64,000 nucleotides of DNA from Diatrype stigma (taxonomy: Eukaryota > Ascomycota > Sordariomycetes > Xylariales > Diatrypaceae): the NCBI GenBank assembly GCA_022225965.2, contig JAKJXP020000010.1, forward strand, positions 434,001 through 498,000, given 5' to 3'. The position numbers were made by a program, and so were the translations under genes. The notes under the pieces are model-generated. The model was not told the DNA's origin. It did not search any database and saw nothing but the letters and a program-made list of their open reading frames with translations. Below, piece after piece: positions 13,388-25,425 of the stretch. How positions within the stretch are numbered: the stretch's first letter is position 1; each line of letters begins with the position of its first letter.

Positions 13388-13947
13388 TTATGAGCTTATT
13401 AGGTTATCGTTAAAAGACAAGGACAGGAGTAACGGCGGAGGGGCGAAAAATTATCAGCATTGTTAGCAGGGTAACTCAGGCGTTCTAAGGGGTTGAGGAG
13501 TTTTTTTGGAAACAGAAGGGAAAGGGGGCCGGGTTGGTTTCGGCAACCAAGCAAGCATGCCAGCATCACTTATTATTCAAAGCTTTTTGTCAGGGCAGGG
13601 AAGAACGAGTAGGACAGAACAGGCCAGGATAGGCCAGGACAGGATAGGTCCGGAACAGGAACAGGATAGGAAGCCTGTCAGAAGAGAACTGTAAACAGTG
13701 GCTCAAATAAACTTCGTTCAAAAATCTGTCGTCGCATGCCTTATGTGGTGATTGCTCTTGCCATTGGACGGATGGACACTTTCACTGTGTAGGTTGATCC
13801 CGTCTTCTCAATCTACCTAGGTACACATGGTTTGATAGATACACGTAGTCTACCTATGTAGCCACATAGGCAGAAACAGCCCAGCGCCAACCGGACTATC
13901 TACCTCTAGCTCTATATTTGTTCTCTTTCTTTCTTTTCCTCTCGCTT
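13388..13947. other. Convergent 3' spacer
   Basis: Spacer between the Ulp1-like gene (+) and the monooxygenase (-). It contains imperfect repeats of AGGACAGGATAGG-like words near 13592-13675 and a TACCTAGGTA motif near 13815. No gene is seen. Confidence 0.6.
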
Positions 13948-16343
13948 TCATAACTGCGCCCTAACAGGAGTCTCAAGCCCAACATCCGCCCCAGCTCCCG
14001 CCGCCCCCGACGACGACGACGACCCGATCTTCTTCGCACAGAACGAGTCGAAATACGCGTTCAGCACGTCGGCCGTGCCGGACCCCTCCACGAGGCTCAC
14101 CACGACGCCCACGTACCCGTCGGGCCGCACCACCACCACGGCGCCTTCCCCCTCCCCTTCTTCCCATTCCCCTTCCCCGCCAAGCCGGAACCCCATCTTA
14201 GCGTGCGCGGAACCGATGCCGCCGCCGCCCGAGGGCACGCGGTCGTCGGCGAACACCAGGTCGCGGTACCGCGCCAGGGGCGCGGGCACGTCGCGCGCGA
14301 TCTCGACGGACGCGCGCGGCGCCGCGATCACCGTGCTGAAGGTGAAGAACCGGCTGTGCGGCGTCAGGACCTCGTGTCGCGACACGCGGGCCAGGTCGGG
14401 GCGGAGGTGGGCGGTTAGGAAGGATTGGCTGGGGTGTTGGGTTTGTTGGGAGGGTGGTGATGAGGATGAGGAGGGGGTGAAGACGTGCGAGGCGAAGTCC
14501 CGCAACGCTGCTGCTGCTTTATTCCTTCTCGCGTGTGAGGAAGAAGTGGGAGATGATGACCCGGCAGCGCGGCCGGCGAACACGAAGATCCGGAACGCCC
14601 CGTTCAGCGGGATCTGCTGCTCCAGGTGGACGACGTTGGCGTCGACGACGCGCGTGACGTCGGCGTTGATGAAGAGGTGGCCGGGCCGCAGCCGCGTGCC
14701 GCGCGGCCAGGCCCGCACCAGGTCGGGGCGCGGGCATTGCGGGAGAGGCGACGAGGAGGACCAGTTCACGGCGTTGGCCGCGTACGCCACGCCGTAGCCG
14801 CTGGTGAAGGCGCACGACTCCTTGAACGTCTTGATGAAGTCGTTGTCTTCCGCTGCCGACTGTTGTTGCTGGGTGCTGGTGGTGGTGGTGGCGGCGTGCA
14901 CGGCGTCGGTCGTCGGCCGCTGCGAGAACAGCTTGGCGTACCGGTTGTCGAAGTTCAGGAGGGATTCGGCGACGGCGCGACGCTCGGGCTCGTAGGTCCG
15001 CAGGAGGGCGCGGTCGGCGAAGCCGGACTCGACGGCGTGCAGCTTCCATGCGAGGTTCTGCGCGTCGAGGAAGGCGGTGTTCATGCCTTGGCCGGCTTTG
15101 GGCTGGGGGGTGGGGGGTTTTGTGTTAGTTATCCGTGCATGATTGCTTATCTGCCTGGCTTAAGGTATGGATGGCATCAAGGGTCCTAGTTGTTTGTGGG
15201 TTGGAGGTTAGGGATTACTCACGCTGTGCGTATGACATGCGTCTCCGCCTAGGAACACCCGGTGGTCGAGAGTATACTTCTCTGCAATACCCTGGCCGAT
15301 GGGATATACGGAGTACCACTCTACGCGCTCCCACTCGATGAAGTAGGGCTCGAGGATCTTCTTGGCAGACGTCTGGACCTCCTGCTCGGTGGCCGTCTTG
15401 CGGGGGTTGAAGTCTGCATCTGTCGAAGAGGCGAGCTGGATGTAAAGCCGGACCATGTCGTTCTCTCTTGGGATAACCATAATCGATCCATGCTCGGAGT
15501 GTATCGTGCATTTCATCTAGACATATGTAAGCAACCTGTTCGCGATTTGTAGCGAGCCCGCCTGAGAGAGAAAGCACACGCACCTTGATGTCAGGAAAGT
15601 CGGTATTGACAACACCATCCATCACGCCCCATACATGGGATATGGGATCCTTATGCGTGATACGTATTCCCAGCTTATCTCTGACGAACGACCGCGCTCC
15701 CTCGCCGCTGAACAGGTACTTGGCACGCACGGTCTCCCGAGCCGAGCCATCGACATGCGCTATGTCGACCTCGACCGGGTAGTCTGGATTTGCCGCCTCG
15801 TCTGACCGGAAGTCCTGGATGGTCCACGGTCTCTGAATACTGACGCCGTGCTTCTCCAGATCGGCGATGAAAACCCGCTCGATGAGGCCCTGGTGCAGGA
15901 GCGTGGTGAAGGGATACCGGGCATCGATGAAGGCCGGGCAACTTGCCCAGGTCCCCGTCCTGACGATGCCTTTGCCCTTGTCGTTGCCAGCCTGGGGTAG
16001 TGGCGGGTCCCAGAAGGCTACCTCGAAGACCCTGGCGGGCTTGTGCGCCATGATGGCGGACTTCAGGCCCATATTGCGCAGCAGGTCGAGAGACCGCGGC
16101 TGGATTCCATCCGCGCGACCCGTCGGCGTGGGCTCGGCTCTGTTGTCGATGTGCTTTATCTTGTAGCCCCATCTCGCAAGACACGTCGAGAGCATGAGCC
16201 CGACTGGCCCGGCGCCAACGATGACTAGTCACATCTGTCAGAGCTGGAGGAGGCTGCCGGGAATAGTATAGAGCTTTACCTATGTCATAATATGAACATG
16301 ACGAATTCACCCCTGTCGGGGCTTGGTTCTTCGCTGTGGCCAT
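13948..16343 (-). CDS. FAD-dependent phenol-2-monooxygenase-like hydroxylase
   Basis: Enzymes of this class use FAD and NADPH to hydroxylate phenolic aromatics. Four exons are inferred: 16343-16280, 16224-15584, 15516-15223 and 15102-13948, giving 717 residues. The N-terminal FAD fold begins with [11 protein letters not shown] (residues about 22-32), created by the first splice join. [13 protein letters not shown], typical of the PheA/TfdB group, follows. The second FAD motif [17 protein letters not shown] is created by the third join, near residue 325-341. The last 200 residues match the thioredoxin-like C-terminal domain of phenol hydroxylases ([21 protein letters not shown]). A Ser/Ala/Gly-rich low-complexity tail and a Ser-rich insert are unusual. 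No neighbouring aromatic-degradation or secondary-metabolite genes are visible, so the substrate cannot be inferred. Confidence 0.9.
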
Positions 16344-19300
16344 GGTTCAGGGCGGCTTGGGGAAAGAGAATATAGGGGGGGTCAAGCATGCACCCTTAGG
16401 TCAGGATAGAAGACGAAAGACGAAAGCCTGGTGGCGAGAGGAAACACGTAGGAGAATACGGGAAATATGACCAATGACGGACGGACGGTATAGTCTATAA
16501 GTCACTCGAATGCCATTGACCTAACTTCACCCAGAATAGTCGTACACCTCACCGACTTATAAGTGACACTATTAGCAAGCAAGACCTTTTGCAGATCTAA
16601 GTTCGCAGCCGGGTGAGCCATCAGGGCGGCTAGGAGCCTAGATATATATGTAGACAGTCAAGGCAGCCTTGACTGGAAGGGCTCTCCCTGCCTTTGGCAA
16701 ACGACGAATCAAAGGTTCTGCGAAACAGATGTATGCACAAATGTCCAACACCCTGCCCGGCTGAGCTGGGCGGTAGTGGGAACGGTTGCTTGGCCCAGTC
16801 TAGGCCCGTAGGATTTAGAGGGGGGCCAGTTTTGCGGTCTCACGCACGCACGCTTACCGTCGTCATCCACCGTGGAATTTGCTATTAGAGCTTGTTCGAA
16901 CCCTCTCCTCTCCGCACGACTTCGGCAAGCAGACCTGGGACTTGGGGACTTGGGGGGGCCACCTGGCTCTGGACGGCCGGAAAGCATTGGTCGGTTCGAC
17001 GAATACGTTATCCGCAAAGGTTGGGGACTTCCCCATTTCCTGCTGCTCTGTCGTCGACTAGGCAGGCAGGCAGGGCAGGGTTCGCTAGGGAAAGGGGGGC
17101 TCAGCACAAGCCTCATCAGACACGGGATGTCAAGTCGGCAATGGGGGTGGGGCCGCCGGTGGGGTCGAACACGGATGAGAAGATCGGGAATGACGATGGA
17201 CGACACGAGTACTAGGTATGTACTTACCTTGCTTATGTACATAGATAACGTAGGTAGGCAGGCACGAGTAGGTAAGCTCGGCGGTGGAGCACTTCTTGAA
17301 AGCTTACACTTACCAGCAAATTAGGACTCCAAATTAGATGGTTGACTATCGCTATAACTACATGTGAGTAGGTAGGCACGATTGATTGCATTGAACTAGT
17401 AGTCGATCAGAGTTGTTGGATCGATTGCAGGCAACGGTCAATAGGTAGTATCTCATGAGGCATCTTGGATCGCCCTGTTAACAACCGATGTCACCTAAAC
17501 AGCTAAATACCTGGGTATCCAGGTAATAACTACATGTATGGCCATGTGTGAACTTTACGGATAAGGCTTAATTACAGTAGCTGGTAGGTAAGAGCTAGAG
17601 GTACCCGTCTCTCTCCATCATAGGATTCCGTTCCACAGCGGCCAGACGGGAGGTTCCCCATCCAGGATCCAAGGTTCTCCATCCCCGGCCCGTCTTCTAA
17701 CCCGACAGAGACGGGACCACCTGGGCAGGTGGTGGGCACTGGACCTGCACCTACACCTGCACCTGCATTGCCCAGGCGAAGGTTTAGAGTAAGCAGAGCA
17801 CGTCATCGCATTCAATGGTCGCGATATTTGATATTTTTTGCTCGGCAACAACAACGGCATCAGGTTTGGATTCCTCGACTTTCTGATATCGTTGCATTCC
17901 CGCTTTTGAAGGGGAGGATTATGATACCTAGGCACTGAGATTCTCACCTCATACATCATATTCATATTGGGATATCGGTATTTAGGTTAACATCCCCTGA
18001 TTATCTAAAAAACCTAAATACCTACGTCGCCGAACTTTATCGCGGGGACATAAAGTCAACGACATTTCGTACACAACTACCAGTTATATATATATATATA
18101 TATATATGCGAGTTGATCTTGCTGATAACTACAGTGCTTATCTTTATGCGCTGTTTGTGGTTGTCTTCATCCCAAACTTACCATGAACAAACGCCCTCCA
18201 GCTCGTGGCTCATGTTTTACTACCACCCAGGGTAGCCCCTAGTTGAGAGTTGATGCAGACCTTCGCGTTTTTGCCAGTTCCCAAGACAGTATATATCTCT
18301 TACTACACGAGATATATCATAGATACCCAAGGTGTTTTTGCCTTCGCTCCAATATGTTGGAATATTACACGATCTACTCAGGCCCGTGTAAACTGTCATG
18401 AATATGTACCGCCTATTGCCAATAAAACCCCAGCATTGCCTACTCACCGGGCATGCAGTAACTACTCGGCTTCAAGGTTCCGAGCCGGTCATCGAAACTT
18501 GGCAACGATCCAGGCTTCGAGTATGGAACTTGCATGCCACACTCAACTTGATGCTGCCATCAGATACCTAGATGCATGCAGTGGTTCACTCTGCTGGGCT
18601 ATCATGGGTGTGTCCCTGTCCAAGAACAGCATCAGAAGCTTGTGTAAGATTCAAGCGAGGTAATCTCCTTGGACAAATTCCCTACCTACCTATCAACGAG
18701 CACGCAGACAGATTCAACCCTTACATCTCGCACTCTTCGTTGTATGGAGTTGTCCAGCACTGCCTCTTATACATGGAAGGCACGGTTTCATGATTCAAGG
18801 TAACCCAATCATGGACTCCACTCAGGTTGGAAGTTTAGGCTGCTTCCAGTCTGGTTCTATATGGAAGTATGAAAGGGGGGGAAGGAGCAAGAAAGGACAA
18901 TGCGCAGGGTCCGCCTACCCTTCCAAGTTGCTAGCAGCTTAGGCAGGTACATATATGCCGCCGTGCCCTGCCGACCTACAACTCCTGTCTCTCTCCATCT
19001 CTTTCCAGCTCTTTCCAGCTCTCTCCAAGACATCAGCATCGATCCATCTCCTTTGCCCATATCAACTACCGGCACCTAGGTAGTCGTCCCAGAGCAGTAT
19101 CATATGTTGGATCTGCATACCGACTATTAACTATTCGAAAGGTCCAGTTTCCAACAACCGGTTTCATCATATCAATTTTCTTGTTATCCATCCTCAGCTT
19201 TAAGACTTGACTCCCTGCTCAAAGCGCCGTCTATTCTAGGTGGATATACGTTGGGGCCTCCGCTGTCTTTGTCATGGATCTCGCAACCTTGACCCTATAA

Positions 19301-19356
19301 ATCCAAGTCTGTTACAATTACACCATAGTTCAAATAGATTTCCTCGTCGATTTCAT
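16344..19356. other. Intergenic region, no supported gene
   Basis: About 3 kb without a recognisable protein. Overlapping open frames on both strands at 16709-17324 are mutually exclusive and lack family similarity that I can see. The region contains a (TA)n tract at 18085-18107 and many TAGGTA/TACCTA words. The last 350 nt is pyrimidine-rich, with a repeated TCTTTCCAGC, and is probably the leader of the next gene. Confidence 0.5.
18085..18107. repeat. (TA)n microsatellite
   Basis: An uninterrupted alternating TA run of 23 nt in the spacer upstream of the unknown gene at 19.4 kb. Confidence 0.95.
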
Positions 19357-21114
19357 ATGGCGCCAACAACCGTTCGCCGGCGGACAAGTCTAGGTGTGGT
19401 GACAGTTCGAGACTTCGCATCCTCTACAAGTTCAAGTTCGGTTGCCCACCGTCCTACGATCCGCGGCAGCCTTGCTCAGATTACCCCTAAACGGTCTCAG
19501 TCGTATAGTCTTCTTCGTGCTGGCTATGATGAGAACAGTCAGTTTTTGGCACAGAACAAGCAACAGAGTCTGGTACAAGTCATTAACGCATGTCATCAGA
19601 ATGTCGCAATGTGCTTGTCAGATATTGTGCCCATATTCCCCGGAACTATCAATACAAGGATGGGATACCCCAGGTCTGTCGCCATCTATCTGTGTTTCGC
19701 TGTTCCTGGCTGACACCAACATGAGATCTTCTTGGTTTTACGTGAGCATCTCGGCGATGAGAATCTTGATCTAGCTGGAGGTGTGCTCTACGAGCTGATA
19801 GAGATTGACTGCGAATACACCGATGACCCTGGAGCTGCCTTTCAGCGATGGCGGCATGATCATATGTACAGATATGTCAGAACACCGGTCTACACACCCA
19901 GAATTTTCCGAGGGCTAGAAGCTGACAGCTCCCTCCAGGCTGATTTTGAGCTTCCTCATGTCCCCCACATGACGACAATAACTCCGTCTATCACCCCTAC
20001 ACCTACCCTCACGCGCTGGCGCTCGGAGCACTCCGAGCGATATCCATTTGTACTCTCCGATTCATCGCCCTCGCCTGAGCGATCATCCTTCGACCCGAGT
20101 TGTATCCGCAATAGGAAAGCTTGGCTCATCGACCACACTCTTTATGTGTCGTCCCATAGTGAAGGCACTCGCCCATTACAGAGTCCAACCCCAAAAGAAT
20201 TCCACGAAATCCAGTGGAGTTCTGAGTATGGTAGTAAGGGTAGACTTGTTGAACAGCGCGAGTTTCCACTCACTTCGTCCGATCCTCCCAGTGAACTCTC
20301 TCCGCCGGGAACCGAAGATACGATGTGTCATTTAAACTGGTCCAAGAAGCATCGCCATTCCTTTTCCGGAGACACTGCCCTTAACAGGCTGGTAAGAAAA
20401 CTCAGATGGGTCAAAAATGAGGCCGACGGGGATCAGAGACGGCGCAGCTGGTTGCACGGAGCGAGTTCCATATTCAAAGATAAACAGCCCGACGCAAACT
20501 CCTTTTCAGCACCACTTCCAGATGGTTGCAAAATACCAAACGCTATCTTCGCAAGGAAACACCACCTGGTGGAGGTCGGGAACAGCCTATCCCCTGAGCT
20601 CCACATAAGTCAAATGCCCATTGCCGAATCTAAGGCAACTGACACTATTGTCGAAGCCGCAAGTTCTGGTTTGCTAGACAAGCCGTCTCGGTGGTATTTT
20701 CGAGGCCCATTCACTCCGCAACTTGGGTTTGATGGCGGACTAGATTACCAATGGAGACTTCGCGAGCCGACTATAACTATTCGAAGGTTTGATATTGATT
20801 GCCCCCCTGAGTCAAGCGGCGAGCTACTTCAACCCTCCGTGTATAGAGAGCCTTGCAAAGTAAAGCCCAGAAGCTCACCTGTTCACCAAAGATCCTCGGC
20901 AAAGAGGAAAGGTATAGTCTTTGGAATGGGTGATATATCTAATTGGGAATGCGGCAGCCCTGGTCAAAGAGAGACATCTGGTATTTCCACATTCACCAAA
21001 GACGAAAACCCGAGTACGCCACTCCATAGAATTGAAGATCCCACGACCATATCCGTGAGCCGTCGGGCGTTACTGCTATCCCGGATTGCTGAAGATACAG
21101 TGCTTCCCAAATAA
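19357..21114 (+). CDS. Unknown protein, three-exon model
   Basis: I do not recognise this protein. The main open frame (exon 3, from 19726) ends in TAA at 21112-21114. Joining the ATG at 19357 to it needs two introns: 19538-19599 and 19674-19725. Both donors are of the form GTCNGT (GTCAGT, GTCTGT), and the acceptors are CAG and GAG. The model gives exons 19357-19537, 19600-19673 and 19726-21114, 547 residues with phases that agree, and the joined middle reads smoothly (RYCAHIPRNYQYKDGIPQ then IFLVLREHLGDENLDLAGG). An ATG at 19590 could be an alternative start. The protein is hydrophilic, rich in Ser, Pro and Arg, without a signal peptide or membrane segment. A run of Thr-Pro and Ser-Pro dipeptides around residues 165-200 suggests phosphorylation sites. 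No domain is visible. Confidence 0.55.
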
Positions 21115-21706
21115 ACGTGGACATACCTGAAGAGGATCCAATGGAGACTTCATCATGTGCGGTTGATATGGTCCAAGAGAACTATCATGCCATATTTCAT
21201 TACGGTTCGATAGCATCAAGTTCTCTATACTGATGCTGCTGCCCCGATTACGTCGGCAACAAACCGTAAAACACTTGAGTTGGTCTCACATGGCGGATAG
21301 TCAGGTCTATGTGGTCGACCCCTGGTCTACGCGAGCTATACACGACATCCAGAAGATGGCCCTGGGAGATCTTGTGACAACTGGGGTCTTGCGAGTGTAA
21401 TGACGACTCTGTACATAGGGGTCAATGACTGTTCCCGCATATAGAGCCCTATCTTGGGAGAACTTACACTTTGCTACCTCATCTACTTATTCAAAGCATG
21501 TAACCCCTTTCGAACGTGGTTGGCGCCCTACATATTTGGCTGCTCCAGCCCATGAATCCATACGCATTGTTGACATGTCACGTAAGTACGTCAGATCTGG
21601 CACCCTGCGGCCCTTGGGAGCAGACTGTAACACTGATCCGCTTTTCTAGATGCGTGTGCAGCTATCGTGACTGACGGCAGTCGAAAGACAGGTCATCCCC
21701 CCAGCC

Positions 21707-21767
21707 CTTTCGACTGTCAACAGTCGAAAGCCATATTTCCCCCCTTTCGACTGTCAACAGTCGAATG
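21707..21767. repeat. Pair of long hairpin-forming palindromes
   Basis: Bases 21707-21730 form a perfect inverted repeat with 11-bp arms (CTTTCGACTGT / ACAGTCGAAAG) around a 2-nt centre. Bases 21744-21767 repeat it with a single mismatch in the outer arm. A half copy, CAGTCGAAAG, lies upstream at 21678-21687. C-runs separate the copies. Confidence 0.95.
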
Positions 21768-22285
21768 TCATGCTTCCGTCAGTTGCCTCCGCCAGTTTCT
21801 GCACACACGATGTATTATTATTTGTTTGTCTTTCCCACAAGTAAAGTATTTCCCCCATCCCAGCAACAAGGTGCCACCTCTCTCTTGCAAACCACTTCTC
21901 TTCCTCCAGCATTCTACACCACAAAGACCAAGCACAACAAGCTTCCAGTGGCGCTTCTCTGCCTGTCTCAGCTTGTGAGTACATTCACATATGCTACTAC
22001 GGTACGTCAAGCACGTCTTTTCTTCAGATTTGTATCCTCTTGTTGACAACTTACTTATCTGTACATACCAGGAAGAGCGGTAGCTGCGGATTCTTGCCAT
22101 AGATACTTCCCTTGTACTTGACCATTGCCCTCGACTACGGTGTTGACAAGCTGAATCCTCTACAACCTTTCCGCCCACAACCGTTCCCTCTACAGTATCT
22201 CCCTTCACAATCTCTACCTCTACAACCTTTTCCACTTGCCCTGTACGTGACCATCGCCCTGGACCACAGTATTGACAAGCTGATT

Positions 22286-22390
22286 CCTCCACATTCTCTT
22301 CCTCTACAATATCTTCCTCTACAATATCTTTCTCTACAGTCTCTTCCTCCACAGTCTCTTCCTCCACAGTCTCTTCCTCTACAGCCTCTT
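22286..22390. repeat. 15-bp minisatellite, seven units
   Basis: Seven contiguous 15-bp units of the form TCCTCTACAATATCT with a few substitutions (CACATTCTCT, CAGTCTCT, CAGCCTCT). In one plus frame they read Ser-Ser-Thr-Ile/Val-Ser; on the minus strand they read Val-Glu-Glu-Glu-Thr. Confidence 0.95.
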
Positions 22391-22476
22391 CATCCACTAG
22401 GCTTGACTAACCACTCACTCCATCTCCGTTACTTGCAAAGTGATCAAGGTAACTTCTGCTGTTCCCGAAGTCAAGT

Positions 22477-25425
22477 ATGGCACCAATAGGAGCCTTGCCA
22501 GAGTTTGTGGTGGGCTCCCCGCCACAGAGAGCTCCTGGTTTCCTCTCGCGAAGAGTGGCAGAGCAAGAGGCTACGTCTTCCGAAGTACAGCATCTGCTCT
22601 CGGAAGAACTGGAGACGGATGATGCCTCTCATTTCTCAGAGCCTTCATCGGACGACCAACCACGAATGGCACATTCCACAAACGCATACGACGAAGCGAT
22701 TCGGTCTGCTCGTATTTCAGGAGGCTTTGCTGATGCTGGGGCAAATCAGTTCGAGGCGATGTAAGTACATTTCCCAATTTCTTCGTTAAGTATCCTGTGG
22801 CTCATCTGTACAGGTATCCGCTTGCCGAAAGAGCTCGCGATTCTCTGGAAATTTCCAGACCTCGGCCTGGTAGATTCGGCGATGACCAATCCTCGGTCTT
22901 ATTCAGCCCTGAGCCTATACACCCTCCACACCCGGTGCTTAGACATGATGCCACCAGTCATCCCGGCGGAGATGACCACCAAGAGCAGGACAATAATACA
23001 GATGGGCGTACTCATGCGCGCTCCGCGACGTCCGAGATACTTTCATTGTATCGAAGACGACCGGGAGATCAGGTCGCCAACTCCTCGGTGAGGCGCGACC
23101 AGCATCCCGAGAATGGCATCTTCGCTGGCTGGCATCCCCTGCGCGCACAGCCTGGTCCGACTGGTGTTTCGCGCCAAAGAGATCGCCTTGGTCATGAGAC
23201 CGACAGCAGTATTCCTACTTTGCCACACCTGCGTGGCCCAGTCGATGTCTCCGGCTACCCCTATCTAGAACAAGCTCCTGGTGCTCCGCGCCTGCAACCT
23301 GCCCACCTTTATGACGATTCTGTTGACTATGCTGCCACAGCTCGTCTGATCAGCGATACAGGTATCACTGACCAAGAAAATCGGTATCTTCGGGATGATT
23401 CTCGTAATAGACCCCAGCCCCAGGTCCACCATGGCCGATCAACTGATGTACTACACCATAAAGATGGCAATCATCAAGATAGTGATGATGTCAGTGTTAG
23501 TTTCCCTGCCACTACACTACGAAAGCAGCAGCACAACGAACTCTACTTGCCAACGGGATACCGAAAATTGCCGTGGAGCGAAGAGGGCATAGATGCAACT
23601 TCAAAGGAACGAGGACTATCTCGCAAGCATGTTGGAGACAACTCTGATGATGACCTCAAGCAATCATCCAAGAAAACACCAGAGGGGAAGGGACGTGGAA
23701 ATGATCACATATCCCAAAATACTACCGTTTCATACATCATGAAACAGGTCAACGATGTTCCGCAACAAGATCCACCCCAACTGCAGCCAGCATTGCCAGT
23801 GCACCCAGACATGCCGAAGACGAAATACCGCCCGAGTCCGATCAATATCGACGTCGCGGAAGAATTACATAAGAAATCTCAGGGGGGCAGAAAATATGAG
23901 ATTGTGCACAATGTGGTAAAGCCTAAGAGCCACGGACTGAGATTTTTGCGCCGCCAGCCGAAAGTAGAAACTCGCCAAGTCAAACCGGAGCATCCCAAAG
24001 TCGAACAAGAACCTCCTCGTCCCACGTCGTCGGTATACAGCCAGAATACGATGGACATTCAATACTCGGCTAAAGTTAGCCCCTTGAGAATCAACAAGGC
24101 GCCTGACTTGCCAGGTAAAGACAACATCATTGAGAAGTATCAACAATGGGAGCAGCAAAACAAGGAGTCAGGTGGCTTGCCGAGGTCAGTGACTATGCCT
24201 GGAGTTGATGAGATACGAGATGTATCTCCGTACACCCCCCTAACGGGATGGCTTGAGCGTGACCAAGACCCCCGCAAGGGGAAGAAGGATATGATTGGAG
24301 CAAATGGATGGCTAGAAAATGCCGCCATTGAGTCGCAGGCGCGACTAGAGCGCAAGAAGGGCTTCTTTACCTCTGTCAAAAAAAGGGTGCAAGACATGGT
24401 GAGTATTCTGCCCCGTTTCCCCTGGCATAACCTTTATTCAAGCTAACCAGAGGCGCATTCAGAAAGAGGACACTGAGGCGATTCTTCGTCGAAGCCGCAG
24501 TAGTCGCGACGCCAAGGGCAAGCCTGCCCGCAACACGGCCATTGTCATCTCGTTTAACCCTCGCGCACAGGCAATGGTGTACTGCGAGATCGAGTGGGCG
24601 CTGAGCCAAACGCTCGACATGTTCGTCAAGGTCCAGCATAACAAAGGTAGATTAAACCTCTCGAAGCTCAAGCGCATCGACGACGCCTGGGCCGCATTGG
24701 GCCGCCCTCGTGTCCTGGGTTACCTATACGATCTAGAGACGCAGGCAAACCTTGTTCTCGTACATGCCGAGTCTGGGGAGTTCGAGTTTTACGGCCCCCA
24801 GCGTTTCGACAATGTCGCCATTATCGCCTGCCTACGTGGGTTCATCGCCGATGCCCGCCAGATCCAGTTGCGCACGTATTGCTATAACGACGTCGTTGTC
24901 GCGAAGCACCTGCTGGGTGCCCGCCGCCTGATGACCATCCTCGGCGCCATGCCTCAGCACTTCGAGGTCCTCGCCAGCGCTGGCCGCCTTCTTCAGCGCT
25001 CCATCGGCGGCGATATTACAGGAAGAGCTGCCGGTGCATTGTACACAGGCGAGCCTGAAGACAAGCCCGAGGCCCAGACCGAGCCGGTCGCTGGAGAATC
25101 CACTGCTGCACCCGATACAGCTGCAGCCCATGATCATGTCGACGAGAAATTGGAGACGATTGCTGAACAAGGTTCGGAGCCAAAGTTGGAGTCGGAACCG
25201 GAGCAGCCCGCCGCTGCTCCAAGTACACCGGCCAGAGAGCAGCACCTGGGAGAGATTGAAGACATTTACGGCGTCTCTGACGATGACACTAATAAGCGCC
25301 CCCTTCCCCCTCCGAAGCAGGAATTCGTGTTGCCACCACCTGTTCACCCCGCTCGAGAGCAACACAAGAAAAAGGAGGATATTGCCCCCCCTTCCAAACC
25401 TCAATTACCTCGTGCTCGACGTTAG
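22477..25425 (+). CDS. Large conserved fungal protein of unknown function, ending at or crossing a TAG
   Basis: Three exons are inferred: 22477-22760, 22814-24398 and 24451-25425, with GTAAGT and GTGAGT donors and CAG acceptors, giving 947 residues to the TAG at 25423-25425. I do not recognise a named domain. The first two thirds are hydrophilic and probably disordered, with a basic segment KPKSHGLRFLRRQPK. A basic, helical region (FFTSVKKRVQDM joined to RRIQKEDTEAILRRSRSSR) leads into a compact, well-conserved-looking module. It spans about residues 660-850, with NTAIVISFNPRAQAMVYCE, LSKLKRIDDAWAALGRP and a YLYDLETQANLVLVHAESG segment. After that come acidic and Pro-rich repeats. The frame stays open and coding-like for 93 codons past the TAG to a second TAG at 25705-25707, so the annotated end is uncertain. 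Confidence 0.8.

Larger units (their letters stand above)
21115..22476. other. Repeat-bearing intergenic region
   Basis: This spacer holds two long palindromes (21707-21767), a 129-bp imperfect direct repeat (about 22111-22165 and 22240-22294) and a 15-bp minisatellite (22286-22390). Several frames are open over the minisatellite because its unit length is a multiple of three. A plus-strand Ser/Thr-rich frame resembling fungal cell-wall repeats is broken by a TGA at the same point of each 129-bp copy, so no gene is called. Confidence 0.6.

Noticed and set aside
13948..16343. Part of a secondary-metabolite or aromatic-catabolism cluster around the monooxygenase
   Set aside because: No polyketide synthase, NRPS, terpene cyclase, dioxygenase, transporter or cluster regulator is found nearby.
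16880..16900. tRNA-like GTTCGAACC box
   Set aside because: No matching A box, acceptor stem or anticodon arm surrounds it.
16709..17324. Overlapping open frames of 150-177 codons on both strands
   Set aside because: They are mutually exclusive, rich in Arg, Gly and Pro as expected for GC-rich non-coding DNA, and show no known motif.
21768..22397. Minus-strand 209-codon frame with Val-Glu-Glu-Glu-Thr repeats
   Set aside because: It is the antisense reading of a 15-bp minisatellite and a 129-bp duplication. Repeat units divisible by three keep several frames open, and there is no recognisable domain.
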